Source of the DNA: Blastocatellia bacterium
Lineage (GTDB): Bacteria; Acidobacteriota; Blastocatellia; UBA7656
Assembly (NCBI GenBank): GCA_035275065.1
Contig: DATENM010000039.1
Location: 1-64,000 of the forward strand
DNA length: 64,000 bases
Reading direction: 5' to 3'
Each line of letters starts with the position of its first letter. The stretch's first letter is position 1. The position numbers and the translations under genes are program-made. Positions 38,174-47,303 of this stretch are shown in pieces. The notes under the pieces were generated by a model. That model was not told the origin of the DNA, ran no database searches, and worked only from the letters and a program-made list of their open reading frames with translations.

Positions 38174-39187
38174 ATGGGCTATCTGTTTGAAGACAAGCTG
38201 CGCGAGCGCGCCAGGGCGTTCATCGCCGCGCTCGACCGCGCCGGCATCAGCGGCACGATCCTCGATGACTCTTTCCGCGACTACACGGTTAAGCTCGCCG
38301 TGTCGGTTGGTGGTCGAGATTACGGAAGGGTCAACCTCTATTTCAGCCCGAAACAGAACGCCTTTTCGCTGAAGACGCATGAGCTGAAAGACAAATCGTT
38401 GGTCGCCCGCCTCGAAGATTGCTGGCACGACGAGCCGCGCCCGGCGCAACCAACGGCGCGCGGCTGGCAGATGTACGTTGACGGCTCGTACATCAACCAT
38501 GCGACCGGCTATGGCGTGGTGATCTTGCGCGACGGCGCGGTCGTCGCCGAGCTGTGCGGCCCGGTCGCATCAACCGAGGTCAACGGCACGCGTCAGGTCG
38601 CGGGCGAGCTGCGCGCCGTCGAAGCAGGCTTAGGCTGGTGCCGCCAACACGAAGTCGGTGAAGTCGAGATTTTTTACGACTACTATGGCGTCGAGAAATG
38701 GGCGACCGGCGCGTGGAAGGCCAATCAGTCAATGACTCAGGCGTATGGCCAAAGCGTGCGCCAGTCGGGCATCCGCATTCGCTGGCGCAAGGTCGCCGCG
38801 CACACCGGCAATCGCTGGAACGAGCGCGCCGACCAGCTTGCCAAACAGGGCGCGCTCGCCGAGAGCGCCGGGCGCGATGAAGCAGGCGAAAGCGACGCCG
38901 CGCCGACCGACCCACTGGTCATCGCCTTGCTCGACCGCAAAGAGCGTTTCATCGAGTTCCTGATGGTGCAGGGAATTGACGCGGCCTTTGAAGGCCTCTA
39001 CAACAACCAGTTTGCGCGATTGCTGATCCGCGACGAAGACGAAAAGACGCTCGGCTACTTCGACCTCTACCACACCCGCCGCAAGCCCTTCTCGCCTTAC
39101 CTGCACGGCTTCAAGGATGACGAGCTGAAAGCGCGCCTGACGGCGCTGTGGCGCGAGTTCGCGGCGATTGCGGGCCTTTTGGGTTGA
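38174..39187 (+). CDS. RNase H domain protein flanked by a duplicated domain
   Basis: 337 residues. The centre (about 97-228) is an RNase H1 domain with the full catalytic set: Asp103 (YVDGSY), Glu145 (GELRA), Asp169 (FYDYYGVEKW), His210 and Asp220 (NERADQLAKQGA). It should cut RNA in RNA-DNA hybrids. The N-terminal (51-86) and C-terminal (293-328) parts resemble each other: LYFSPKQNAFSLKTHELKDK against LYHTRRKPFSPYLHGFKDDE, each followed by a RL...W end. This suggests an ancient duplication of an unknown domain around the nuclease. It lies 112 bases after the STAND-peptidase gene on the same strand. Confidence 0.85.
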   Translation: MGYLFEDKLRERARAFIAALDRAGISGTILDDSFRDYTVKLAVSVGGRDYGRVNLYFSPKQNAFSLKTHELKDKSLVARLEDCWHDEPRPAQPTARGWQMYVDGSYINHATGYGVVILRDGAVVAELCGPVASTEVNGTRQVAGELRAVEAGLGWCRQHEVGEVEIFYDYYGVEKWATGAWKANQSMTQAYGQSVRQSGIRIRWRKVAAHTGNRWNERADQLAKQGALAESAGRDEAGESDAAPTDPLVIALLDRKERFIEFLMVQGIDAAFEGLYNNQFARLLIRDEDEKTLGYFDLYHTRRKPFSPYLHGFKDDELKARLTALWREFAAIAGLLG

Positions 39188-39221
39188 GTTAAACCTGGCG
39201 TAAAATGAAGCAGGGGGAAAT

Positions 39222-39494
39222 ATGAGCGCATCTGAAACCATCGAAATCAGTGGGCTGCCACCTGGCACAAGAGAAATCCTACATGAGCTAGGGAAGCCAT
39301 ACGGCCAGAGCGCAGAGGATTACCTGCGAAGGTTGATTGAAACGGAGGTTCTTTCTCAAAAATCTTTCGGCGAAATTCTCGCCCCGGTTCGTAAAGATTT
39401 CCGCGACAGCGGAATGACAGAGGAGGGACTTGACGATTTAATTGAGCAGGAGCGGCACGTCATGTGGGAAGAGAAGAAAGCGAAAGATGAATGA
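39222..39494 (+). CDS. Antitoxin-like protein of a VapBC-type pair
   Basis: 90 residues. The N-terminal half (IEISGLPPGTREILHELGKP, then AEDYLRRLIETEVL) looks like a ribbon-helix-helix/CopG-type DNA-binding unit, followed by an acidic helical tail that would wrap the toxin. AGGGGGAAAT precedes the ATG. Its stop overlaps the PIN toxin start by four bases (ATGA). The family call rests largely on context. Confidence 0.7.
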   Translation: MSASETIEISGLPPGTREILHELGKPYGQSAEDYLRRLIETEVLSQKSFGEILAPVRKDFRDSGMTEEGLDDLIEQERHVMWEEKKAKDE

Positions 39495-39973
39495 GCAAAA
39501 GCCGCCCCGGCGTCGTCCTGGACGCGATGGTATTTCTACAAGCACTGGTGAATGAGGCAGGCCCGGCAGCGCGCTTGCTCGATCTGGTGGAAGATAAGAA
39601 AATCACCCTCTTTGTCAGTCAGGACACATTGAATGAGGCGCGTGACCTGCTGAGCCGCTCGGAGCTGAGGAGACGCTTCCCGAATCTCACTGACGTGCGC
39701 GTTGAAGCGCTTTTTAGACGCCTCAGCAGGATGGCCTCGCTGATCCATCCGGTGCCAAGAATCTTCGAATATCCACGCGATCCCCAAGACGAGCCTTATA
39801 TCAATCTTGCGGTAGAAGCCAGGGCCGATTACCTCGCCAGCCGTGATAGAGACCTGCTCGATTTAATGATCGGGCACAGCAACGATTGCAAAGAATTTCG
39901 GCGCCGATTCAGACCGCTAAAGGTTGTTGATCCGGCAGCCTTGCTACAACTCCTGGCTAAGAAAAATCTCTGA
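39491..39973 (+). CDS. PIN-domain toxin (VapC-like)
   Basis: 160 residues. The PIN ribonuclease fold shows acidic residues in VVLDAMVF (Asp), DTLNEARDLL (Glu), DEPYINLAVEARADYLASRD (paired acids) and a final DLLDLM. It matches the putative PIN toxin group related to the COG1569 set. It would cleave RNA when free of its partner encoded immediately upstream with overlapping codons. Confidence 0.85.
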   Translation: MSKSRPGVVLDAMVFLQALVNEAGPAARLLDLVEDKKITLFVSQDTLNEARDLLSRSELRRRFPNLTDVRVEALFRRLSRMASLIHPVPRIFEYPRDPQDEPYINLAVEARADYLASRDRDLLDLMIGHSNDCKEFRRRFRPLKVVDPAALLQLLAKKNL

Positions 39974-40102
39974 GATGGCTATGTCGATGATTACTGCCTG
40001 CTTGCCCGCGGCGGTGGCTTACGCCATAGTTAACTATGGTCCTGAGAACCTGTGTTGATGACCGACACGGAGGTGTCGCAGGGCAGATGACGGAGACGGC
40101 GA

Positions 40103-42526
40103 ATGAATCGCCAGATTTGCATTCACGGACATTTCTACCAGCCGCCGCGCGAGAATCCCTGGCTCGAAGAAGTCGAGCTACAGGATTCGGCCTACCCATT
40201 TCACGACTGGAACGAGCGCGTCACCTCGGAATGCTACGCCCCGAACGCCGCCTCGCGCATCCTGGCGGCGGATAAGAGCATCACGGAAATCGTCAACAAC
40301 TATTCGCGCATCAGCTTCAACTTCGGACCGACGCTGATGAGCTGGATGGCGCGTCACGCCCCTGACGTTCACGCCGCCATCGTCGAAGCCGATCACGAAA
40401 GCCGCCGGCGTTTCAACGGCCACGGCGCGGCCCTCGCACAGGTCTACAACCACATGATCATGCCGCTGGCGAGCGCGCGCGATCAGCGCACGCAGGTCAT
40501 CTGGGGCATCGAAGATTTTGTGCATCGCTTCGGTCGCCGGCCCGAAGGCATGTGGCTGGCCGAGACCGCCGTTGATCTGGCGACGCTTGAAGCGCTCGCC
40601 GAACAGGAAATCCTCTTCACGATTCTTGCGCCGCGTCAGGCCGGGCGCGTCCGCAAGCGCAACCTGCGGCGCTGGCGCGACGCTTCGGGCGGGCGCATCG
40701 ATCCGCGCATGGCCTACCGCTGCCGCCTGCCGTCGGGCCGCTCGATCAACCTGTTCTTTTATGATGGGCCGATTGCTCAAGAGGTCGCTTTCGGCGGGCT
40801 GCTGGCGAGCGGCGTCGAATTCGCCAACCGTTTGCTCGGTGGGTTTGAGGCCCGGCGCACCGACGCGCAACTGGTCAACGTCGCCACCGACGGCGAAACC
40901 TACGGCCACCATCACCACTTCGGCGACATGGCGCTGGCCTATTGCCTGCACCACATCGAAGCGAACCATCTGGCGCGGCTGGCGGTCTATGGCGAGTTCC
41001 TCGAACAGCACCCGCCGACCCACGAAGTCGAGATCATCGAGAACACCTCGTGGAGTTGCGCGCACGGCGTCGAGCGCTGGCGCAGCAACTGCGGCTGCAA
41101 CATGGGCCGCAAGGACTGGTCACAGGCATGGCGGCGGCCCTTGCGCGCAGCCCTGGATTGGCTGCGCGATGAGCTGGCCGGGCTTTACGAAAAGGCGATG
41201 GCCGAATATGTCCGCGACCCGTGGCGGGCGCGCGACGATTACATCGGCGTCATCCTCGACCGCGGCGATGAAAACGTCGCGCGCTTTTTCGCGGCCCACG
41301 CCGTGCGCGAGTGGTCGCGGGCCGACGAGGTGCGCGCTTTCCGGCTGCTCGAAATGCAGCGCCATGCCATGCTGATGTATACCAGTTGCGGCTGGTTCTT
41401 CGATGAAATCTCCGGCATCGAAACGACTCAGGTGATGGCCTACGCGGCGCGCGCCATTCAACTGGCTCACAAAATCACCGGCATTGATCTTGAGCCGCCA
41501 TTCATCAAGCTGCTCGCCGACGCGCCGTCGAATCTCGCCGAGCATCCGACGGGCGCGGACGTCTACCGCAGCTTCGTCAAGCCAATGCAGGTCGACCTGC
41601 TGCGCGTCGGCGCGCATTACGCGGTGTCGTCGCTGTTTGAAGAGTACGGTGACGAGGTGACGATCTACGCTTACAAAGCGAAGCGCGGCAGTTACGAGCG
41701 CCGTGAAGCGGGCCGCCAAAAACTGGCCCTCGGCTCGGCGCACCTGCGCTCGAACGTCACCGCCGCCGAGAGCCGGATCAGCTTCGCGGTCTTGCACCTG
41801 GGCGACCATAACCTGCTCGGCGGCGTGCGCGAGCTTGAGGACGAAGCGAGCTTCGCCCAGATGCGCCGCGACATCAAAGAGGCGTTTGACCGCAGCGATC
41901 TCGCGGAGATCATTCGCCTGATGGACAAGCATTTCGAGACGCACAACTATTCGTTGTGGCACCTGTTCCGCGACGAGCAGCGCCGGGTGTGGGATCGCAT
42001 CCTGAAGACGACGCTGGACGAAGTGGCCGGCTCGTTCCGCAGCATCTACGGCCACCACTACCCGATCATGCGGGCGATGCGCGAGCAGCGGGCGCCGATC
42101 CCGAAAGCCCTGCTGGTGACGGCAGAGATGACGATCAACAGCGACTTGCGCCGGGCGATTGAACAGACGGAGTTCGACGCCGCGCAGGTGGCCGGCTTGA
42201 TTGAAGAGGTCAACCGCTGGCGTTTCGAGGTTGACCGCACGACGCTTGGCTTTGTCGCCAGCCGCCGCGCGCAATCGCTGATCGAACAATTCCGCTGCGC
42301 CCCGCAGGCGAGCGCGCCGCTCGAACAGTTGCACGCGATGCTCACGGCGCTTGAAGGGCTAGAGCTGGGGCTCGATCTGTTCAAGGTGCGCAATCAACTC
42401 TTCGTGACCAGCAAACAGATGCTCGGCGAGATGATCGAGCGCAACACCAACGGCGACCGGAACGCGACCTCGTGGATCGAGCGTTTCATTCGCCTGAGCG
42501 ATTATTTGCGCCTCAAGAGCGCGTAG
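40103..42526 (+). CDS. GH57 family glycoside hydrolase (DUF3536 type)
   Basis: 807 residues. The N-terminus MNRQICIHGHFYQPPRENPW is the GH57 start. The predicted nucleophile is Glu154 in EGMWLAETAVD and the acid/base is Asp263 in NVATDGETYGHH. A DUF3536 module with the Cys-containing SCAHGVERWRSNCGCNMG follows. GH57 enzymes act on alpha-1,4-glucans as amylases, 4-alpha-glucanotransferases or branching enzymes; the exact reaction is not clear. It precedes treY by 126 bases with hairpin D between, so both probably work on maltodextrin or glycogen. Confidence 0.92.
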   Translation: MNRQICIHGHFYQPPRENPWLEEVELQDSAYPFHDWNERVTSECYAPNAASRILAADKSITEIVNNYSRISFNFGPTLMSWMARHAPDVHAAIVEADHESRRRFNGHGAALAQVYNHMIMPLASARDQRTQVIWGIEDFVHRFGRRPEGMWLAETAVDLATLEALAEQEILFTILAPRQAGRVRKRNLRRWRDASGGRIDPRMAYRCRLPSGRSINLFFYDGPIAQEVAFGGLLASGVEFANRLLGGFEARRTDAQLVNVATDGETYGHHHHFGDMALAYCLHHIEANHLARLAVYGEFLEQHPPTHEVEIIENTSWSCAHGVERWRSNCGCNMGRKDWSQAWRRPLRAALDWLRDELAGLYEKAMAEYVRDPWRARDDYIGVILDRGDENVARFFAAHAVREWSRADEVRAFRLLEMQRHAMLMYTSCGWFFDEISGIETTQVMAYAARAIQLAHKITGIDLEPPFIKLLADAPSNLAEHPTGADVYRSFVKPMQVDLLRVGAHYAVSSLFEEYGDEVTIYAYKAKRGSYERREAGRQKLALGSAHLRSNVTAAESRISFAVLHLGDHNLLGGVRELEDEASFAQMRRDIKEAFDRSDLAEIIRLMDKHFETHNYSLWHLFRDEQRRVWDRILKTTLDEVAGSFRSIYGHHYPIMRAMREQRAPIPKALLVTAEMTINSDLRRAIEQTEFDAAQVAGLIEEVNRWRFEVDRTTLGFVASRRAQSLIEQFRCAPQASAPLEQLHAMLTALEGLELGLDLFKVRNQLFVTSKQMLGEMIERNTNGDRNATSWIERFIRLSDYLRLKSA

Positions 42527-42528
42527 GA

Positions 42529-42636
42529 GAGTGACAAGTGACAAGTGACGAGTGACAAGACGTTGTGACGCTGTATCCTGGCCATATCTGGACGGCGCGG
42601 TTCTTCTTGTCACTTGTCACTCGTCACTTGTCACTC
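42529..42636. repeat. Tandem-word hairpin D (32-bp arms)
   Basis: Arms 42529-42560 and 42605-42636 match at 30 of 32 positions and are built from AGTGACA/AGTGACG words. It begins two bases after the GH57 stop and ends just before the treY ribosome-binding site. Confidence 0.85.
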
Positions 42637-42652
42637 TTCCTGGGAGTAGAGC

Positions 42653-45418
42653 ATGAGCAAGTGGGTGGCGACTTACCGGTTGCAGTTCACGCCGGAGTTC
42701 GGTTTCGCCGATGCAGAGCGGATCATTGATTACCTGGCGGGGCTCGGTGTTTCGACCGTCTACGCCTCGCCCATCTTCAAGGCGCGGCCCGGCAGCACGC
42801 ATGGCTATGACGTCACCGACCCGAACCGTTTGAACCCGGAGCTTGGCACCGAGGAAGCGTTCGACGCCTTGATTGCCACGGTTCAGCGACAGGCGATGAC
42901 GTGGTTGCAGGACTTCGTGCCGAACCACATGGCGTACGACAGCCGCAACCGCATGCTGATGGATGTCTTCGAGAAAGGCCCCGGCTCGCCGTACTTCGGC
43001 TTCTTCGACATTCTCTGGAATCACCTGCGCGAAAACCTGCGCGGCAAAGTCATCGCGCCATTCCTCGGCAAGCCTTACGGCGAAACACTCGAAAGCGGCG
43101 AGCTTGCCCTGCAATACGGCGACGGCAATTTCGCGGTGAAGTACTATGATTCGGTCTACCCGCTGCGCATCGAATCTTACGCGACAGTCATCAGCCATCA
43201 ACTGGGCGAGCTGCAAGAGCGGTTGGGCGCTGAAGATCACGACTTCATCAAGATGCTCGGCATCGTCGTCGTGCTGACCAACCTCGCCGACAATGCCAAG
43301 GCCGACCCGCTGTCGCGCACGGCACAGATGCTTTTGGCGCGTGATGCGCTCTGGGCGATGTACCGCGACAACCCGGCGGTGCGCGAATTTGTTGACCGCC
43401 GCGTCGTCGAGTTCAACGGCGAAGTCAACCTGCTCGACGCCATGCTGGCGCAGCAGTGGTTTCAATTCACCTACTGGCGCGTCGCCTCGAAAGAGATCAA
43501 CTATCAGCGCTTCTTCAACATCAACGAGCTAATCTCGCTGCGCATGGAAGACGAGCGGGTCTTTGATGTCGTGCATCGCCTGGCGCTCGGCCTGCTCGGC
43601 GACGGCAAGATTGACGGCCTGCGCATCGATCACGTGGACGGACTGTACAACCCGACCGAATACGTCGAGCGCTTGCGCCGCCGCGCCCCCGACGCCTTCA
43701 TCGTTGTCGAAAAGATTCTTGAGCTGAGCGAGCAACTGCCGGAGGGCTGGCCGGTTCAAGGGACAACCGGCTACGACTTCCTAAACTTCGTCAATGAGCT
43801 GTTCGTCGATCAGAATCATGAGGCGCGCTTTCAGGAGATTTACTTGGCCTTCAGCGGCGAGACGCTGGCCTACGACGATCTGCTATACGAGAAGAAGAAG
43901 TTGATCATCGAGCGCCACCTCACGGGCGACCTCGACAATTTGACTTCGCTGCTGAAGACCATCTCGACGACGGCGCGCGATGCCATTGACCTGGCGTGGG
44001 AAGCCTTGATGCAGGCGATCACGGAAGCCGCCGCCGTCTTTCCGGTCTATCGAACCTACATCGCCGGCGGCGAGATCAGCCGTCAAGAGCGCCGCCAGGT
44101 CAAAGAGGCCATCGAAAAAGCGAAGCTGAAGAATCCCTCGCTTGAGCGCGCCCTCGATTTTCTGGGCGAACTGTTGCTGCTCGATTACCCCGAATACCTC
44201 GCCGAAGACCACCGGGCGCAGTGGCTCGATTTCGTGATGCGCTTCCAGCAGTTCACGTCGCCGCTGATGGCCAAGGGGCTGGAAGACACGGCGTTTTACG
44301 TCTTCAACCGGCTGGTGTCGCTCAACGAAGTCGGCGGCAATCCCGGGCGCTTTGGCTTCTCGGTTGACGATTTTCATCAAGCCATCGAAAGGCGGGCGCG
44401 CGCGTTCCCGCGCACCATGAACGCCACGGCGACGCACGACACCAAGCGCGGCGAAGATATGCGCGCCCGCATCAATGTGCTGTCAGAGATGCCCGACGAA
44501 TGGCAGCGCCACATCGAGCTATGGCATGAGCTGAACCAAAGACTGAAGCGCGCGGTCGAGGACGAAGAAGTGCCGAGCCGCAATCGCGAATACTTTCTCT
44601 ACCAAACGCTGGTCGGCGCATGGCCGCTTGCCGGGGGCGCGGGCAATGGCTTTGTCGAGCGAATGAAGCAGTACATGCTCAAGGCCGCGCGCGAGGCCAA
44701 GACGCACACCTTCTGGTTAGACAACAACGCCGAGTATGAAGCGGCGCTGCTCGATTTTACAGAGAAGCTGTTGACCGCGTCGCCGGAGTTTCTTGCGAGC
44801 TTCACATCGTTTCAAAAGCGCGTGGCGCATTACGGCATCTTCAATTCGCTGGCGCAGACGACGATCAAGCTCACGGTGCCGGGCGTGCCTGATCTCTATC
44901 AGGGAACCGAGCTGTGGGACTTCAGCCTGGTAGACCCGGACAATCGCCGCCCGGTGGATTACGAGCAGCGGCGGCAACTGCTCGACGAGCTGCGCCGGGC
45001 TGCCGAGTCGAATATCGCGGGGCTCGCCGACGAATTGCTGACGACACGCGAAGACGGGCGCATCAAGCTGTTTGTGACGCACCGCGCCTTGCAGGCACGG
45101 CGCGACCATCACGAGCTGTTCGAGCAGGGCGAGTACCTGCCGCTTGCGGTGAGCGGCGAGCGCGCGGCGCACATCATCGCCTTTGCGCGGCGGCACGGCG
45201 ATCAACTGGCCGTCGTCATCGCGCCGCGTTTGCTGGTGTCGCTGATTGACGCGCCGACGTTGCCGATTGGCGATCTGTGGGGCGACACTGCGGTCGCGCT
45301 GCCGAAGCATGTGCCGCGCGTATGGCGTCACGCGTTCACGGACGAATCGTTGCCTTCGATCAAACAGATCGTTGTCGCCGATGCGCTGCGCCGCTTCCCT
45401 GTGGCGCTGCTCACTTAG
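42653..45418 (+). CDS. treY: Maltooligosyltrehalose synthase
   Basis: 921 residues of GH13 type. It turns the reducing-end alpha-1,4 bond of maltodextrin into the alpha,alpha-1,1 bond of trehalose. Visible are ATYRLQFTPEFGFADAERII, YASPIFKARPGSTHGYDV, QDFVPNHMA, GLRIDHVDGL (nucleophile Asp), VVEKIL (acid Glu) and TATHDTKRGED. GGGAG precedes the ATG. Length is typical. The partner treZ is not in this window. Confidence 0.96.
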   Translation: MSKWVATYRLQFTPEFGFADAERIIDYLAGLGVSTVYASPIFKARPGSTHGYDVTDPNRLNPELGTEEAFDALIATVQRQAMTWLQDFVPNHMAYDSRNRMLMDVFEKGPGSPYFGFFDILWNHLRENLRGKVIAPFLGKPYGETLESGELALQYGDGNFAVKYYDSVYPLRIESYATVISHQLGELQERLGAEDHDFIKMLGIVVVLTNLADNAKADPLSRTAQMLLARDALWAMYRDNPAVREFVDRRVVEFNGEVNLLDAMLAQQWFQFTYWRVASKEINYQRFFNINELISLRMEDERVFDVVHRLALGLLGDGKIDGLRIDHVDGLYNPTEYVERLRRRAPDAFIVVEKILELSEQLPEGWPVQGTTGYDFLNFVNELFVDQNHEARFQEIYLAFSGETLAYDDLLYEKKKLIIERHLTGDLDNLTSLLKTISTTARDAIDLAWEALMQAITEAAAVFPVYRTYIAGGEISRQERRQVKEAIEKAKLKNPSLERALDFLGELLLLDYPEYLAEDHRAQWLDFVMRFQQFTSPLMAKGLEDTAFYVFNRLVSLNEVGGNPGRFGFSVDDFHQAIERRARAFPRTMNATATHDTKRGEDMRARINVLSEMPDEWQRHIELWHELNQRLKRAVEDEEVPSRNREYFLYQTLVGAWPLAGGAGNGFVERMKQYMLKAAREAKTHTFWLDNNAEYEAALLDFTEKLLTASPEFLASFTSFQKRVAHYGIFNSLAQTTIKLTVPGVPDLYQGTELWDFSLVDPDNRRPVDYEQRRQLLDELRRAAESNIAGLADELLTTREDGRIKLFVTHRALQARRDHHELFEQGEYLPLAVSGERAAHIIAFARRHGDQLAVVIAPRLLVSLIDAPTLPIGDLWGDTAVALPKHVPRVWRHAFTDESLPSIKQIVVADALRRFPVALLT

Positions 45419-45434
45419 AACGGTTGTCGATTGG

Positions 45435-45509
45435 CCTGGGAGCGCGGGCGTCTCGCCCGCAATCTTTCACATACGCAAGACTGGCGGGCAAGCTGCCCGC
45501 GCTCCTAGG
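45435..45509. repeat. Hairpin H behind treY (GGGAGCGCGGGC arms)
   Basis: Arms 45435-45449 and 45495-45509 match at 14 of 15 positions. A smaller GCGGGCG...CGCCCGC pair lies inside. It starts 16 bases after the treY stop and belongs to the same class of post-stop hairpins. Confidence 0.7.
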
Positions 45510-45534
45510 CTGCAAGCTGCCCGTGCAAAAACTA

Positions 45535-45562
45535 TTGACCAGCAATTGGCCCGCACTATAAT
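45535..45562 (+). promoter_or_regulatory. Strong sigma-70-like promoter
   Basis: TTGACC and a perfect TATAAT are separated by 16 bases. The next start codon is at 45717, so the transcript would have a leader of about 145 bases with no gene in it. Confidence 0.65.
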
Positions 45563-45716
45563 GCAACTCGCCAGGTAAGCGATAGCCCTTCAGCAACGCC
45601 TCGCGGCTCAGGCTTCTCTCGTTACTGCCCTTTGCAACGCTCCCCGTTTCGAGCTTCGTCGTTACAGCGACAGCATTCGCCTGCACCTGCGCTATGGGCG
45701 TGAAGGGTAGGGAACC

Positions 45717-45950
45717 ATGATGATGCACGAAAAAATTCTCGGCTATCTTGCGCCGGTGATCGGAGAAGCGACCGCCAAGAACTTGCTGAAACATTACTGC
45801 ATACAGATGCACATGCCCTTTGACGACATCGCGCCGAGCCGCGTGCCTGAGCTGGCCAGCGCCATGCGCCCGATGATGGCCGTCTGGTTAGGGACGGCGG
45901 GCGCGCTGCGGGCCTCTGAAGAAATCGCCAGACTGGGCAAAGGAGTCTAA
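45717..45950 (+). CDS. Small conserved-type protein upstream of a membrane protein
   Basis: 77 residues, mostly helical, with a hydrophobic C-terminal stretch (ASAMRPMMAVWLGTAGALRA). GGGTAGGGAACC precedes the ATG run. It is four bases from the next gene and shares the 45535 promoter. Function unknown. Confidence 0.7.
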   Translation: MMMHEKILGYLAPVIGEATAKNLLKHYCIQMHMPFDDIAPSRVPELASAMRPMMAVWLGTAGALRASEEIARLGKGV

Positions 45951-45954
45951 GCAA

Positions 45955-46827
45955 ATGAGCGCAAAATCTCTGGTCAAGCCGTTCGTCTTCTCACTCGTGA
46001 TTTTTCCGGCAATCTTTGCCGCGGCCATGAGCCTCAAAGGCGCCGCCGCCGGGACCGCCGTGACCTTGACGCTGTTTGCCGCGACCGTGCTGGTCGAAGT
46101 CTTCGCCCTGGCGCAGTTCGTCCGCGCCCGCCGCGCGTTTGCGGCGGGCGATCCGGGCTACGTGACTTGGACGCTGATCGTCGTCTTTATGACCGTCCGC
46201 CTGGTGGCCGAAGCCCGACTGTTGACGCTCTCATTCAATCTGCTGCCTGAGTATCACGAGGGCGCTTCGGCGGCGCTGTTCTTTTACATCGTCGTGCTGC
46301 GCTACCTCTACACCGCCAGCGACGTGCTATTTGTCGGCGCGCTGCTGACCACGATCCGCTCGTACAAGTCAACGGGGCTGCCGTTCAAGCTGCTGCCCAT
46401 AGATTACTTCTACATCGTGGCGCTGTGCGCGCTGCCGGTGGTGACGTTCATCTTCCGCGGCAATCTGATTCGAGCCGCCATCGCCAACCCGGACGGTTAC
46501 ATGATGGTCTACCGGCTGGTGGCGGTTTCGGTGGGCGCGGTGATTGCGTCGCTGTGCATCGTCGTGCGCCGCTACGCCTCGCAGATGGGCGGCGGCGCGG
46601 TGGCGCGCGTCTGGAACATGGTCGTCATAGCGGGCGTGGCGCGCGACGGCTCGTTTTTGGCGCTGGCGCTGCTGTCGGGGTGGTCGAAGCCCGCGGCCAC
46701 GTTCGTCGAGCAGCACCTGCTGTGGACGTTCGCATGCTGCTGGCTGATGGCGGCGCTCTATCAAGTCGCCATCTTCGCGCGCGCCGCCGAACCCACGGAA
46801 GCCGCCCTGGCCAAAAGCGCTGCGTGA
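45955..46827 (+). CDS. Integral membrane protein, about seven or eight helices
   Basis: 290 residues. Hydrophobic helices begin at about 10, 32, 72, 105, 145, 185 and 220, with short loops. AAGGAG is well placed before the ATG. No transporter or enzyme motif is evident. It forms an operon with the 77-residue protein. Confidence 0.75.
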   Translation: MSAKSLVKPFVFSLVIFPAIFAAAMSLKGAAAGTAVTLTLFAATVLVEVFALAQFVRARRAFAAGDPGYVTWTLIVVFMTVRLVAEARLLTLSFNLLPEYHEGASAALFFYIVVLRYLYTASDVLFVGALLTTIRSYKSTGLPFKLLPIDYFYIVALCALPVVTFIFRGNLIRAAIANPDGYMMVYRLVAVSVGAVIASLCIVVRRYASQMGGGAVARVWNMVVIAGVARDGSFLALALLSGWSKPAATFVEQHLLWTFACCWLMAALYQVAIFARAAEPTEAALAKSAA

Positions 46828-46850
46828 CGCTGCGTTTGTCGTGTTGTTAA

Positions 46851-46880
46851 TTGACGCGCGCCGTTGCCACGCATCATAAT
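46851..46880 (+). promoter_or_regulatory. Probable promoter
   Basis: TTGACG and CATAAT are separated by 18 bases, 38 bases before the ATG at 46918, with GGGAG between. Confidence 0.5.
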
Positions 46881-46917
46881 CCCAGCAGAAGCCCTTTCGC
46901 TTTGGGAGTGATGCAAT

Positions 46918-47193
46918 ATGAGCGACGACCCGACAAAACAGCAGCCCGGCGACCCGAACAAATACGACACGTCCCCTGGCGTCACTGCGATACTTGAACG
47001 AATCACCCAAGTCGAAGAAAGACTCTCTCGCCAGATCACCGAACAGATTGCCGAACTGCGCGCTGAGATGCAAAAAGGTTTTCGCGCCATTGACCGCCAG
47101 ATGGACACCCTGTCGGGCAACATGACCCGCCTACAGGCAGACCAGCGCGACCTGGAAGAGCGCGTTGATAAGCTTGAGCGCAAGCCTTCGTAA
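46918..47193 (+). CDS. Small coiled-coil protein
   Basis: 91 residues. A polar N-terminus (MSDDPTKQQPGDPNKYDTSP) is followed by a continuous coiled coil ending in DLEERVDKLERK. TTGGGAG precedes the ATG. It resembles the 107-residue protein at 10144 in size and heptad composition. No function known. Confidence 0.75.
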   Translation: MSDDPTKQQPGDPNKYDTSPGVTAILERITQVEERLSRQITEQIAELRAEMQKGFRAIDRQMDTLSGNMTRLQADQRDLEERVDKLERKPS

Positions 47194-47303
47194 ACCACAG
47201 CCGCCCGCGCAAAACCCTTGGCCCAGCAACCCTCCCCATTGCCGTTTGCGCCGGCCTGCCGGTATGATGGTGGCGTTTGCACACCATCACACTGGAGGCG
47301 ATT

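Noticed and set aside
37349..38500. 383-codon minus-strand frame
   Set aside because: Antisense to the STAND-peptidase and RNase H genes, with no coherent protein features.
41120..42334. 404-codon minus-strand frame
   Set aside because: Antisense to the GH57 gene, whose catalytic motifs are clear.
42529..42636. Repeated AGTGACA words considered as a CRISPR-like array
   Set aside because: Words are too short, have no spacers and form a single inverted repeat.
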